A stretch of 45,380 nt of DNA, taken from assembly GCA_004294385.1 (NCBI GenBank), contig REAP01000044.1:1-45380 (forward strand), given 5' to 3'. Position numbers and translations under genes: made by a program. Below, one piece after another: positions 24,771-33,745 of the stretch; the stretch's first letter is position 1, and every line of letters begins with the position of its first letter. This DNA comes from Oscillatoriales cyanobacterium. GTDB lineage: Bacteria > Cyanobacteriota > Cyanobacteriia > Cyanobacteriales > Microcoleaceae. Under the pieces are notes generated by a model. The model had not been told where the DNA came from. It made no database searches and saw nothing but the letters and a program-made list of their open reading frames with translations.

Positions 24771-26918
24771 CTATTCAACAAGGTCAACTTTTGCCTTTAA
24801 TTGAACCGTAAAAGTAGAGCCAACATCGACCTCGCTGTCCAGGCTGATATCACCTCCCATCATCTGACAAAACAGGCGGCTAATTGCCAATCCCAAACCA
24901 GTTCCTCCATACTTGCGAGTGGTTGAAGCGTCCCCTTGTATGAAAGGTTGAAACAAACCCTGTTGCTGCCCGGCCGACATTCCAATGCCCGTATCAGCTA
25001 CTCGTAAATAAACCCATTCGCTGTCCCCTGTTAATTCGCGAGTCGCGCTGAGGACTACGGTTCCCCCTGCGGTAAACTTCAGGGCATTTGATAGCAAATT
25101 GAACAAAATTTGCCGCACTTTGGTCAAGTCAGCATACATAAATCCCAGATCGATCGGACAATCTACTTGTAATTGATTGCGATTTTTTTCGACCAAAGGG
25201 TACAATGTTACTACTACTTCTTCTATTAAATTACCTAAATCAAAGTTCTCTAAGTAAAGCTCCATACGACCAGCTTCTATTTTAGAAAGATCGAGAATAT
25301 CATTAATTAAGGTCAGCAGATGTTTGCCAGCAATCTGAATTTTTTGACTGTCGGGAATTAAGTTATCTAATCCTGCTTCTAAGGCTTCTTCTTCGATGAT
25401 TTCGCTGTAACCGATGATGGCGTTGAGTGGTGTTCGCAGTTCGTGGCTCATATTGGCTAAAAAAGTGCTTTTAGCTCTGGAAGCTGCTTCGGCTTTGTGT
25501 AGTGCTTCTTGCAAAGCTATTTCGGCTCTTTTGCGCTCGGCAATCTCGATGCGGAGGAGTTTGTTGCTGGCGGTGAGTTGAGCGGTGCGTTGATCGACGG
25601 TGATTTCTAGCTGGGATTTGGCTTTGGAGAGGGCTTCTTGGGCTCGTTGGCGTTCAAATCCTTCGATCGCGAGTGCGACTAAATTTGCCAAAGAATCGGC
25701 GAAGGTGCGCTCTTCCAATGCCCACTGGCGGGGTGCTCCGATATGTTCCAGAGAGAGGATGCCGACAATCTGGCCACCGAGCCTAATGGCTACATTTAAG
25801 ATGGATGAATTGGGATTGCAAGTGTTGGGGAGGACTGGAGAATTTTCTGCTTCTAAGGATAAGTTGCACAAATCTGTTTTGAGAAAATTTTGATTTGTGA
25901 GCGGTAATTCTAAGGGATTGCTCGATCGCGTATTTTCGCCCGCAGTGTCGCATTCCAAATCTAAATTTGAAACTTTTGGACCTTTTACTGATGTTTCTTT
26001 GCGACTGAAATGGCTCTCGTTGGTGCGATCGTACAAATCGAGACAAACTAATTTGAGGTTTGGGATTTTAAACTTAGAGTTAGTAACTAGATTATTTTGC
26101 TGTTGGTCGATCGCGATAGGATGAATTGCCTGTGTTTGGTTATGGGCGATCGGTTTGGCGACAAAATTTTGCTGAGAATCCGTGATGTAGCGAGTTCCAA
26201 ATTTGAAATGGTTGTACAACCAGACACTGACTTTTTCCACCTCCAAGGTGCGCGCGGCCGCTTCGGTAATTTCGCGAACTCCCAAATTCAGCGCCCCGTT
26301 GTTGATAGTCCTCTGGCGACCTAGCTGCAACAGGGCTAGACTTTGGCGGCGGAGTCGCCTCTCGCTTTCTTGGAGAATTTGTTCTGCTTCCTTGCGCTGG
26401 GTGAGGTCGTACAACGCACACAAGGCTGTGGGCTGACCATTAAACTGTAGGGACTGAACAGAGATCATTGCCCAGAAAGCGCTACCGTCTCCTTTTCTGC
26501 ATTGGAGTTCATAGTTTTTGACGTACCCGTCTTTGGCAAGTGCGTCGAGTACCTTTGGGCGTTCGGAGGGATTGAAGTAAAAATCTGGGGTGCTGTACCC
26601 GACCAATTCTGCTAGGGGTGTATCGAGAAGAAAAGCCATTTGAGCATTTGCATACATGATTAAACCGTCACTGAGCCGAGAAACTAAGATGGGAACGGGA
26701 GTTGCTGAGGCGATCGCCCGAAACTGATCTTCGCTGGCACGCACGGCTGACTCAGCTTTCGATAGCAAGTCAGCTTCCACCGTATCCGAATGTTCGGTTG
26801 TAGTCTCCAGCAAAATTTCTAGGTCGGCTTTTTCGTGCTTCAACCTTTCAAGTTCTGCACGCAGACTCTGAACTTCCCAAAATAGCTGCTCTCTCGATGG
26901 TTCTTCCTGCATAGCCAT
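24771..26918 (-). CDS. PAS-GAF sensor histidine kinase
   Basis: About 715 aa, soluble. N-terminal coiled coil (about 10-60), PAS (about 62-178), GAF (about 195-435), HisKA with NMSHELRTPLN (His492) and HATPase with NLLSNALKFT, DTGIGMS and GTGLGLAIS; no REC, so it needs a separate regulator. The GAF domain is interrupted by about 100 low-complexity residues (about 270-375) that include NSKFKIPNLKL, the translation of the genome's heptamer repeat. No CxxH-type bilin site is evident. ATG 26918 is preferred over TTG 26924. An STAS-domain gene lies 145 bp upstream in the same orientation. Confidence 0.88.
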   Translation of the reverse strand: MAMQEEPSREQLFWEVQSLRAELERLKHEKADLEILLETTTEHSDTVEADLLSKAESAVRASEDQFRAIASATPVPILVSRLSDGLIMYANAQMAFLLDTPLAELVGYSTPDFYFNPSERPKVLDALAKDGYVKNYELQCRKGDGSAFWAMISVQSLQFNGQPTALCALYDLTQRKEAEQILQESERRLRRQSLALLQLGRQRTINNGALNLGVREITEAAARTLEVEKVSVWLYNHFKFGTRYITDSQQNFVAKPIAHNQTQAIHPIAIDQQQNNLVTNSKFKIPNLKLVCLDLYDRTNESHFSRKETSVKGPKVSNLDLECDTAGENTRSSNPLELPLTNQNFLKTDLCNLSLEAENSPVLPNTCNPNSSILNVAIRLGGQIVGILSLEHIGAPRQWALEERTFADSLANLVALAIEGFERQRAQEALSKAKSQLEITVDQRTAQLTASNKLLRIEIAERKRAEIALQEALHKAEAASRAKSTFLANMSHELRTPLNAIIGYSEIIEEEALEAGLDNLIPDSQKIQIAGKHLLTLINDILDLSKIEAGRMELYLENFDLGNLIEEVVVTLYPLVEKNRNQLQVDCPIDLGFMYADLTKVRQILFNLLSNALKFTAGGTVVLSATRELTGDSEWVYLRVADTGIGMSAGQQQGLFQPFIQGDASTTRKYGGTGLGLAISRLFCQMMGGDISLDSEVDVGSTFTVQLKAKVDLVE

Positions 26919-27062
26919 AGACAATTGTTAACTTGTGGTCAGTTCAGAAGTTTTTTTAATGTTGGCTGCCAACTTAAATTATGACTTATTTTGATCCACT
27001 TCAACTCCCTAGTTCTCCTTCCCGGACATTACTTGAAATTCACTTTTACTTTGGGCGATTAA

Positions 27063-27407
27063 CTATTCCAATTCCAAGGACAAGGAAGGCATCAGCCGCT
27101 GTAAATTTTTGAGTGATTTTCCCTGCCAGGGTATCTGCTTGGAGCCTTTTACGGCGATCTGAATATTTTTTTGCTGGCGTACTTTGATCACAAATTTTGA
27201 TATGATATTAATTCCAGAACTGTTTAAAAAATCTAGTTTTCGCAAGTCGAGAGTAATTATCTTCGGCTCCCCGTCCGCCACGTCATTGAGCAATTGTACG
27301 ATCGGCGCATATTCTTCCATTTGGCTGAGCCTCCAAGAGCCACAGCAGGTGACTGTTTCGGTAACACTATCGTACAGGATACTGTAATCTTTGGTGTTAA
27401 TCTCCAT
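27063..27407 (-). CDS. STAS-domain protein (SpoIIAA-like anti-sigma factor antagonist)
   Basis: A 114-aa single-domain protein. It follows the STAS fold: N-terminal strands (YSILYDSVTETVTCCGSWRL), then IITLDLRKLDFLNSSGINII, where the Ser pair matches the phosphorylatable loop of SpoIIAA-type antagonists, and helix FVIKVRQQKN. Such proteins switch partners according to Ser phosphorylation by a HATPase-type kinase. The fold is elongated and Cys-containing relative to SpoIIAA. It lies directly upstream of the PAS-GAF kinase and may belong to its output, which is an inference. Confidence 0.7.
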   Translation of the reverse strand: MEINTKDYSILYDSVTETVTCCGSWRLSQMEEYAPIVQLLNDVADGEPKIITLDLRKLDFLNSSGINIISKFVIKVRQQKNIQIAVKGSKQIPWQGKSLKNLQRLMPSLSLELE

Positions 27408-27727
27408 AATTTTTTAGTTGTCTGTTGTTAGCGGTAAGAGGACTTCGGCGACGCGATCGAGCATCAGCCTTGCACTGATACCCTGGATCGGAGGGCTGAG
27501 AGTATGTAAATTTTACGATACACATTGCTAATTGTACCATTTTTGCAGGTAAGTGATAACTTATTTTAGGATTTATTAAGTTGCGAGTTCTGAAAAATGA
27601 CGAGAATGGCGATGCCGGAGTTCCGAGTTATCTATTGATCACATTTTCTCGATTTACTATTGACAAAAAAATCCAAGTATGAGATATATTTCATAATCTT
27701 CTACTAAACCGAATTGGAGAATTATTC
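27408..27727. other. 320-bp divergent intergenic region (STAS gene / cynS)
   Basis: No gene or dispersed repeat was recognised. It must hold promoters for both directions; a candidate for cynS is listed separately. I looked for a GTA-N8-TAC NtcA site, since cynS is nitrogen-regulated in some cyanobacteria, and found only imperfectly spaced GTA/TAC pairs around 27503-27520. Confidence 0.5.
27660..27690 (+). promoter_or_regulatory. Candidate promoter for cynS
   Basis: TTGACA at 27660-27665 and TATATT at 27685-27690, a spacer of 19 bp, end 37 bp before the start codon; GATATA at 27683 with a 17-bp spacer is an alternative. The spacing is long for a housekeeping promoter. Confidence 0.35.
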
Positions 27728-28171
27728 ATGGCGATTTCAAAGATTACAGAGCAAATTTTGGCGGCTAAAAAAGCTTTGGGAATTAGTTTTGCAGACTTGG
27801 AGAAACTCCTGGATCGTGATGAAGTTTGGATTGCAGCGGTGATTTACCGTCAAGCTACTGCATCGGTCGATGAAGCACAAAAAATTGTGTCGGCTTTGGG
27901 ACTAGATGGCGAGATCGCTCAGATTCTCTCAGAACCTCCGCTAAAAGGTTCCTTAGATGCCGCAGTTCCTGTTGACCCTCTGATTTATCGTTTCTATGAA
28001 ATTATGCAGGTTTATGGAATGCCTCTCAAGGCAGTGATTCACGAAAAATTCGGGGACGGGATTATGAGTGCGATCGACTTTACTTTGGATGTAGAGAAAG
28101 AAGAAGACCCGAAAGGCGATCGGGTAAAAATAATTATGTCTGGAAAATTTTTAGCCTACAAAAAGTGGTAA
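27728..28171 (+). CDS. cynS: Cyanate hydratase (cyanase)
   Basis: A 147-aa enzyme that converts cyanate and bicarbonate to ammonia and CO2, acting as a decamer in the cytoplasm. An N-terminal helical DNA-binding-like domain (about 1-75) precedes the catalytic domain with Arg88 and Glu91 in [12 protein letters not shown] and Ser114 in GIMSAIDF, matching the Arg/Glu/Ser triad of the E. coli enzyme with a shift of eight. Length and C-terminus ([10 protein letters not shown]) are normal. It stands alone with no cynABD transporter in the window, so cyanate would come from internal carbamoyl phosphate breakdown or an unlinked transporter. Confidence 0.96.
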   Translation: MAISKITEQILAAKKALGISFADLEKLLDRDEVWIAAVIYRQATASVDEAQKIVSALGLDGEIAQILSEPPLKGSLDAAVPVDPLIYRFYEIMQVYGMPLKAVIHEKFGDGIMSAIDFTLDVEKEEDPKGDRVKIIMSGKFLAYKKW

Positions 28172-28442
28172 GCCAGTTTCCCTCGTAAAGCAATCAAAAA
28201 GCTCCGCATCTGATTCAACCTGCGAACTAATTTATTCATGGGAGTAATTTTCGATCTCAAATCTAAAATCCGATGACTAATGACTGATGCGTCAAAAGTG
28301 TTAACTTAGAAATAGAGCCTGCGAGGCTTGAGTGGCTTGATTGTCCGATCGCCAAAAATTCCTTTGAAAAGAACAATATTCGATCGCGCCAAAACTCCTT
28401 CAACCGAAACAAGCAACCGCAAATTTAAATTAAGAGGCAAAT

Positions 28443-29822
28443 ATGTCAAAATATGACTCCAATCTCAAATGCTCCTTTTGCGGCAAGTCACAGGAGTACG
28501 TCCGCAAATTAATAGCTGGGCCCGGCGTGTACATCTGCGATGAATGTGTAGAATTGTGCAATGAAATTTTAGAGGAGGAGTTCTTTGACTCTGGAAAAAC
28601 AGTCAATCAACAGGTTCCCCAGTCAGAGATGCAAGAATCTCAGGGACAAAAATCGCGACGGGGGCGATCGAACAAAGCGAAAATTGTTTTAGGTAAAATT
28701 CCGAAACCAACAGACATTAAACAGCATTTAGACAACCACGTCATCGGTCAACACTCGGCCAAAAAAGTTCTTTCTGTAGCAGTTTATAACCACTACAAAC
28801 GCTTAAGCGTTGACCAAGCCAAAGATAGCGGCAAATCTTCCCCAGACAGTGATGTAGAACTACAAAAATCTAACATCATGCTAGTCGGGCCGACTGGTTG
28901 CGGGAAAACTTTGCTAGCCCAAAGTTTAGCGCAAATGCTGGAAGTGCCTTTTGCAGTAGCAGATGCAACGACGCTGACGGAAGCAGGCTATGTCGGCGAC
29001 GACGTAGAAAATATCTTGTTGCGGCTTTTGCAAATGTCAGATTTTGATGTTGAAGCGGCACAGCGTGGCATTATTTATATTGATGAAATTGACAAGATTG
29101 CTCGCAAAAGCGAAAACACTTCGATCACGCGGGATGTATCAGGAGAAGGAGTGCAGCAAGCGCTGCTGAAAATGTTAGAGGGAACGGTGGTTAACGTACC
29201 TCCGCAAGGTGGCCGGAAACATCCTTACCAAGATTTTATTCAAGTTGACACTAGCAAAATTTTATTTATTTGTGGTGGGGCTTTTGTCGGTTTGGAAAAA
29301 ATAGTTGAACAGCGTTTAGGCAAAAAATCATTAGGCTTTATTCAGCCTGTTGAAAGCGACACCAACTCGACTTTGTTGCCGAAAGATAAGCGGGCGGCGG
29401 ATATTTTGCAACAGGTACAACCCGATGATTTAGTGAAGTTTGGTTTGATTCCTGAATTTGTCGGGCGGATACCCGTGGTGACAGTGATTTCGCCGTTAGA
29501 TGAGGCTGCTTTGATGCAGATATTGACTGAACCTCGGAATGCGCTGGTGAAGCAGTATCAAAAGCTGTTGAATATGGATAGTGTGGAGTTGGAATTTGAG
29601 CCGGATGCGCTGCGGGCGATCGCCCAGGAAGCTTGTCGCCGCAAAACTGGTGCCAGAGCTCTCCGCAGCATTTTGGAGGAGTTGATGCTCGATGTTATGT
29701 ATGAGTTACCTTCTCGTAAGGATGTAGCTAGCTGCACAATTACTGCGGAAATGGTCGAGAAGCGATCGACTGCTGAATTGCTTTGGCATCCTGCTTGGCG
29801 TCAACAGCACGAAACTGCTTAA
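28443..29822 (+). CDS. clpX: ATP-dependent Clp protease ATP-binding subunit ClpX
   Basis: A 459-aa AAA+ unfoldase that feeds substrates to ClpP-type peptidases. The N-terminal C4 zinc-binding domain is intact (CSFCGKS and CDECVELC, about 10-50). Walker A is GPTGCGKT (about 150), the pore loop GYVG is in [12 protein letters not shown], and Walker B is YIDEID (Asp214/Glu215), followed by sensor and lid regions and the R-finger segment RIPVV. The ClpP-docking loop reads LGF in place of IGF. A linker of about 40 aa after the zinc domain ([19 protein letters not shown]) is longer than in E. coli. A hairpin terminator follows. Confidence 0.96.
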   Translation: MSKYDSNLKCSFCGKSQEYVRKLIAGPGVYICDECVELCNEILEEEFFDSGKTVNQQVPQSEMQESQGQKSRRGRSNKAKIVLGKIPKPTDIKQHLDNHVIGQHSAKKVLSVAVYNHYKRLSVDQAKDSGKSSPDSDVELQKSNIMLVGPTGCGKTLLAQSLAQMLEVPFAVADATTLTEAGYVGDDVENILLRLLQMSDFDVEAAQRGIIYIDEIDKIARKSENTSITRDVSGEGVQQALLKMLEGTVVNVPPQGGRKHPYQDFIQVDTSKILFICGGAFVGLEKIVEQRLGKKSLGFIQPVESDTNSTLLPKDKRAADILQQVQPDDLVKFGLIPEFVGRIPVVTVISPLDEAALMQILTEPRNALVKQYQKLLNMDSVELEFEPDALRAIAQEACRRKTGARALRSILEELMLDVMYELPSRKDVASCTITAEMVEKRSTAELLWHPAWRQQHETA

Positions 29823-29828
29823 TTTGAA

Positions 29829-29854
29829 GGGTGGGCAAATGCCCACCTTGTTTT
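29829..29854 (+). terminator. Rho-independent terminator of clpX
   Basis: Stem GGTGGGC/GCCCACC with loop aaat, followed by ttgtttt. Confidence 0.75.
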
Positions 29855-29890
29855 CAGAATCACAATCACAAAAAACTCCATAGAAAGCCA

Positions 29891-30478
29891 ATGATTGCAA
29901 ATCAAAACCAAAATTACATCTCGCCTGAAGAGTATCTGAAATTAGAAGAACTCAGCCCGGTTAAACATGAGTATATTCAGGGTGAAACCTACGCAATGGC
30001 GGGTGCAAGTGATGCTCATGTGACAGTTGCCGGCAACTTATTTGCACTTTTGAGAAATCATGTTCGGGGTAGTGGCTGTCGTGTTTATATGTCAGACATG
30101 AAAGCTAGGATTGAGTCTAGGGATATTTACTACTATCCCGACGTGATGGTAACGTGCGATGAACGGGACAAAGCTTTTCAATCTTTTAAAAGACATCCTT
30201 GTTTAATTATCGAGGTTTTGTCAAAAGGTACAGAAGGATTCGATCGGGGTGACAAGTTTGCTGACTATCAAGAATTAGAAACGCTTCAAGAGTATGTGTT
30301 AATTAATCAAAAGCGACAGCGGGTGGAGTGTTTTCGCCGCAATGCTGAGGGGTTGTGGGTTTTGCATTCTTACACGCAAGGAAGCGAAATTCACTTGGCT
30401 AGTGTGGACTTTCGGACTAGCATGGATGCTATCTATGAGGATGTAATCTTTACTAACGAAGATATTGTGCTGAATTAA
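29891..30478 (+). CDS. Uma2-family protein (DUF820), PD-(D/E)XK nuclease-like
   Basis: A 195-aa protein of the Uma2 family, very common and multi-copy in cyanobacteria; the fold is of the restriction-endonuclease type, but activity and role are unknown. Seen are ISPEEYLKLEEL, the KHEYIQGETYAMAGAS motif, DIYYYPDVMVTC (Asp), PCLIIEVLSKGTEGFDRG (Glu-x-Leu...Lys-like) and KFADYQELETLQEYVLINQ. ATG 29891 is chosen because the in-frame extension upstream would start inside the clpX terminator. It precedes a toxin-antitoxin pair by 38 bp. Confidence 0.88.
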   Translation: MIANQNQNYISPEEYLKLEELSPVKHEYIQGETYAMAGASDAHVTVAGNLFALLRNHVRGSGCRVYMSDMKARIESRDIYYYPDVMVTCDERDKAFQSFKRHPCLIIEVLSKGTEGFDRGDKFADYQELETLQEYVLINQKRQRVECFRRNAEGLWVLHSYTQGSEIHLASVDFRTSMDAIYEDVIFTNEDIVLN

Positions 30479-30516
30479 CCGTGCTATAATAATGATAAAA
30501 ATTAACCTCTGCAAAT

Positions 30517-30780
30517 ATGCCAAAATATCTGACAATTACAGAAGCACAACAACAACTGCCAAAGTGGCCCGATGACTTGGCCGCAGAGCCAGCTATCATC
30601 ACTAAGGATGGGAAACCGGCAATCATTGCGCTCAGTTTTAAACAATTTGAATCTCTGTTAGAAACCATAGAAATTCTCTCGGATCGGGAATTTATGGCTG
30701 ATTTGCGATCGGGCATTCAACAAGCCCAGAGGGGAGAAACAATAGACTTACAACAGTTAAAAGCAGATTTAAAACTTTAA
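30517..30780 (+). CDS. Type II antitoxin, Phd/YefM-like
   Basis: An 87-aa protein with the N-terminal Phd/YefM pattern: TITEAQQQLPKWPDDLAAEPAIITKDGKPAIIALSFKQFESLLETIEIL, i.e. a DNA-binding beta-alpha fold with the K-x-GKP-AI-L segment. The acidic/amphipathic C-terminus (GETIDLQQLKADLKL) would wrap the toxin. The gene lies 12 bp ahead of a RelE/ParE-like gene, the standard order for such modules, and should autorepress the operon together with the toxin. Confidence 0.85.
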   Translation: MPKYLTITEAQQQLPKWPDDLAAEPAIITKDGKPAIIALSFKQFESLLETIEILSDREFMADLRSGIQQAQRGETIDLQQLKADLKL

Positions 30781-30792
30781 CAACAGTGAAAA

Positions 30793-31137
30793 ATGGAGCC
30801 TGTAGAATATCAAGTTATTTTGACGGCACAAGCGCGGCAACTATTTGCTGAAATCAAAGATAGGCGGGAGCAACAATTACTCTTAGCAAGATTGGAGAAG
30901 CTTAAGCAGGAGCCAGAAAAGCAAGGGAAAGCTTTATCAGAAGAGTTGACTGGGTATCGCAGCATCCGTGCCGTAGGTCAGCGTTACCGAATTATTTATC
31001 AAATTGTACAAGATCAAGTGCTAGTTGTTGTAGTGGGAATAGGACGGCGCAAAGAAGGCGATAGACGAGATGTTTACACAGTAACCACGCGACTGTTAGT
31101 AGGGATGATACAAGAGTCAGACAACGATGATGAATAA
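30793..31137 (+). CDS. Type II toxin, RelE/ParE superfamily
   Basis: A 114-aa basic protein: EYQVILTAQARQLFAEIKDRREQQ at the N-terminus, LTGYRSIRAVGQRYRIIYQIV in the middle and VVVVGIGRRKEGDRRDVY at the C-terminus, the characteristic RelE/ParE core. Members of this branch either cleave mRNA on ribosomes or inhibit gyrase; the sequence alone does not decide. The C-terminal extension (TTRLLVGMIQESDNDDE) is somewhat longer than usual. Partner of the antitoxin 12 bp upstream. Confidence 0.85.
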   Translation: MEPVEYQVILTAQARQLFAEIKDRREQQLLLARLEKLKQEPEKQGKALSEELTGYRSIRAVGQRYRIIYQIVQDQVLVVVVGIGRRKEGDRRDVYTVTTRLLVGMIQESDNDDE

Positions 31138-31153
31138 TCGCGTCTTTTCATAC

Positions 31154-31933
31154 CTACGCCTGACTCAATATTTCCAAAAATTCCTGCACAACTAAATCGG
31201 GTTGTTGGCTACATCGGTTAGCATCGTAATGTTTGACAAGACTGATGCCAGAATCTCTCGAAAGCCCGGACATTTCATCTTCTGTTGCGCTTTGATCGGA
31301 TGATTCGCTGTCAATTTTCAGCATTCCTAACTTGTTTTGGTGGAAGATCAGAAAGTCAGCTTCTTGGTTTTGTCTACCTTCTGGTGTTGTGATTCGGAGT
31401 TGGGAGTTGGGGATGAAGAGTGTGGAAGTGCGATCGAGCATTTCGGCAATTTTCACTTGTGCGTCGGAGTGGAAGCAAAAACCGTTCCAGTTAATCTCGT
31501 TTTCTGAGTCAGATAATTCAGTTTCACTGTCAGCGTTTATTATTTTATCTAAATCAGTTTGAACATAATCAGCTTCATTTAAGTTTGCGAATAATCTAGC
31601 GCCACTTAAGTTTGCGCCGCTGAGATTTGCTCCGCTGAGGTTAACTTCGATGGTCAGATTCCGCTGTAGATTCACTTGAGTTCGCCGTAAGTATCGCTTT
31701 AATACTGATTTAAGATTATCTTTTTTAACTTTTTCTTCTAGTGCTTTTGATAGTAGTTTCCATAGTTTAGCACCAGCATCTTTGATATAATCATATTCAT
31801 AGCCTGCGCTTTTAGCAATTTGCATATAAGACTGCCCTTCCCAGGATTGACGAAACACTAAGTCTTGAACTTTGTTGAGGCGATCGTAGTTAAGGGCTGT
31901 TTCTGCGATCGCGATGGCTTCGTCAACGGTCAT
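31154..31933 (-). CDS. vMAP-type HTH / pentapeptide-repeat / nuclease-like fusion protein
   Basis: A 259-aa protein of three parts. Residues 1-80 (NKVQDLVFRQSWEGQSYMQI, then AGYEYDYIKDAGAKLWKLLS) match the N-terminal helix-turn-helix I know from vWA-MoxR-associated proteins in cyanobacteria. Residues about 95-120 hold three or four NLSGA pentapeptide units. Residues about 148-259 resemble a restriction-endonuclease-like domain: SDAQVKIAEMLDRTSTLFIPN, GRQNQEADFLIFHQNKLGMLKID, then ISLVKHYDANRCSQQPDLVVQEFLEIL. In relatives as I remember them, the core reads EPDF..ILEVDG; here it is EADF..MLKIDS, so a catalytic acid may be lost. Convergent with the toxin gene (16 bp apart). Role inferred as conflict/defence; not proven. 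Confidence 0.72.
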   Translation of the reverse strand: MTVDEAIAIAETALNYDRLNKVQDLVFRQSWEGQSYMQIAKSAGYEYDYIKDAGAKLWKLLSKALEEKVKKDNLKSVLKRYLRRTQVNLQRNLTIEVNLSGANLSGANLSGARLFANLNEADYVQTDLDKIINADSETELSDSENEINWNGFCFHSDAQVKIAEMLDRTSTLFIPNSQLRITTPEGRQNQEADFLIFHQNKLGMLKIDSESSDQSATEDEMSGLSRDSGISLVKHYDANRCSQQPDLVVQEFLEILSQA

Positions 31934-32190
31934 ATGTTAAAGTCCCTTACAGCTAAAACTATTCCATCATACCAGATTTTAGCGCAACAGTCTCACCACT
32001 TTGTCTTTAGACTTGGTTATTACTTTTGTACTACTTTTAAGATACTTTTATATTACTTTTTTCATTCTTAAGACTGATGTGGATTTGGTAATATGAAATG
32101 TAATCAGCAGAAACAGTGTTGATTGAGTATCATAAAGACCCCAGCCTCGATAAAAAATTGCCGCTCATTCATTGAGTAACAGGAAGCTTC

Positions 32191-32604
32191 ATGTTAAGTA
32201 AAAACTTGCTAACATTCAGTTTAATTACTTTATCTTATATTGGTAGTGTAGGAGTATTATCTACTTTAACTACTGGCTGTGACTTAATTAAACAGGATAA
32301 ATCCCTGTCTGCAAGTAAAGCAGAAAAAATGGTTAATAAGTGGAAATCTTCCAGAAGTGGAACAATTGAGATAGCAGGAGTTCGCGAAAATCCAGATAAT
32401 ACTGCTGTAGCTACACTAAAGGCATCAAATTTAATCGTCAAAACAGACATTCTTGGTACAATAACGGACAAAAACTTTTCGGGACCTGGGGAAGCTACAT
32501 TCTCGCGCTATACGGATGGAAGTTGGGCATTAACGGGATTGGTTTTTGGCAATAATCTATTCGATAGCTTCTTCGTTAAGGATCTCAATATAAAAGATGA
32601 TTAG
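32191..32604 (+). CDS. Putative lipoprotein, unknown function
   Basis: A 137-aa protein with a signal peptide and lipobox TTGC, lipidated Cys at about residue 30 (STLTTGCDL), so it is likely anchored in a membrane facing the periplasm. The mature part starts KQDKSLSASKAEKMVNKW, followed by beta-rich sequence (GTIEIAGVRENPDNTAVATLKASN). The ribosome site is AGGAAG. No family recognised. Same orientation as the next gene, 115 bp apart. Confidence 0.75.
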   Translation: MLSKNLLTFSLITLSYIGSVGVLSTLTTGCDLIKQDKSLSASKAEKMVNKWKSSRSGTIEIAGVRENPDNTAVATLKASNLIVKTDILGTITDKNFSGPGEATFSRYTDGSWALTGLVFGNNLFDSFFVKDLNIKDD

Positions 32605-32719
32605 GTGGAACTAGGCAAAAAATCACGCTACTAGCTTGATGTCGCTCTCAAGAATATCAGGCTAGTTATTAAAAAGCAATGTGACTGAACAAAATTATTA
32701 GTAGAAGAGGAAATTATTA

Positions 32720-33745
32720 ATGTCATCTGGTAGTAACGGTAGTGGTGGCGTACATTGGGTAGCAATAGGAGCGGTTGTTGCGGTTCTAGGCACAATTACT
32801 GGTTTTGGAGTCTTCCTTTTTGGAGATACAGTGCTGTGTAAGTTGAAAGGTGTGGATGTTGGCTTTCTGAGATGTGAGGAAGATGCTAAAGTTGTGACTC
32901 CAGCACCACCGTTTCCCCCCAAATTTCCTCCTTCATCTGAGCCTATTAAACAAGATATTATTCCTTCTTCATCACCGATATCCACTTCTTCTCCAGCGCC
33001 GGAGACTCCAGCGCCAGTTTCGCCATCGCCATCTCCAGTAAAATTATCTGCTGACGAGAAGCCCTGCACAGTAGAGCAAAATGGCAGTACCGTAAACCTT
33101 GAGTTTCTAAATCGTTCTTGTACCTTCCCTGGTAATGTTAGCTCTAATAATTTAGAGAACCGTTACCGTTTTAAGATAGATAATCCCAGTAATATCAGCC
33201 TGTTTTTAGATGGGGTGAATAGCGAAGTAGAAATGTTTCTCTATTCAGACAAAGATGGCACCGGATTAATTCAATATCAACTTGAAAATATATCCGCTAT
33301 TAAGTCAAGAACAGGAATAATTAAACAAGAATTGAATGTGGGTAGCTACATTATTGTTGTGAAAATGAAAGCTAGAGATACCCCATATTCACTTCAAATT
33401 ATTAATAATACAAGTCAAATTCAAAAACTTGGTTATTTAGAAGAAAAAACCATCTCTAAAAATGGCAGTATTAGTTTAAATGATCGAGAGCAACTTTACA
33501 GTTTTCAACTGGCAAATCCTAGCAGCATTAGTCTGTCTTTGGGTGGTGCTAATAGCGAAGTAGAAATGATTTTGTATTCAGATAAGAATGGAACAGGAGT
33601 AATTCAATATCAACTTGAAAATATCTCTGCTTCTAACTCAAAGCCAGGAATAATTAAAAGCAACTTAAGAGTAGGTAATTACATTGTTCTTGTGCGGTCA
33701 AAAGCTAGAGACACCAATTACACTCTTACTATGTCTGCTCCTTAG
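32720..33745 (+). CDS. Membrane-anchored protein with two PPC-like domains
   Basis: A 341-aa protein. One membrane segment (about 12-35), a Pro/Ser-rich linker (about 60-110) and two tandem beta-sandwich repeats of about 100 aa (about 125-230 and 240-341). Each repeat holds NRYRF/EQLYSFQL, then LFLDGVNSEVEMFLYSDKDG or LSLGGANSEVEMILYSDKNG, YQLENISA, and VGSYIIVVKMKARDTPYSL or VGNYIVLVRSKARDTNYTL. This is the pre-peptidase C-terminal (PPC) type of domain, often appended to secreted proteases; no catalytic domain is present. The two repeats are close enough to indicate an internal duplication. GAGGA precedes the ATG. Confidence 0.78.
   Translation: MSSGSNGSGGVHWVAIGAVVAVLGTITGFGVFLFGDTVLCKLKGVDVGFLRCEEDAKVVTPAPPFPPKFPPSSEPIKQDIIPSSSPISTSSPAPETPAPVSPSPSPVKLSADEKPCTVEQNGSTVNLEFLNRSCTFPGNVSSNNLENRYRFKIDNPSNISLFLDGVNSEVEMFLYSDKDGTGLIQYQLENISAIKSRTGIIKQELNVGSYIIVVKMKARDTPYSLQIINNTSQIQKLGYLEEKTISKNGSISLNDREQLYSFQLANPSSISLSLGGANSEVEMILYSDKNGTGVIQYQLENISASNSKPGIIKSNLRVGNYIVLVRSKARDTNYTLTMSAP

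Noticed and set aside
27480..27530. NtcA site upstream of cynS
   Set aside because: GTA and TAC triplets occur, but only at spacings of 9 or 10 instead of 8.
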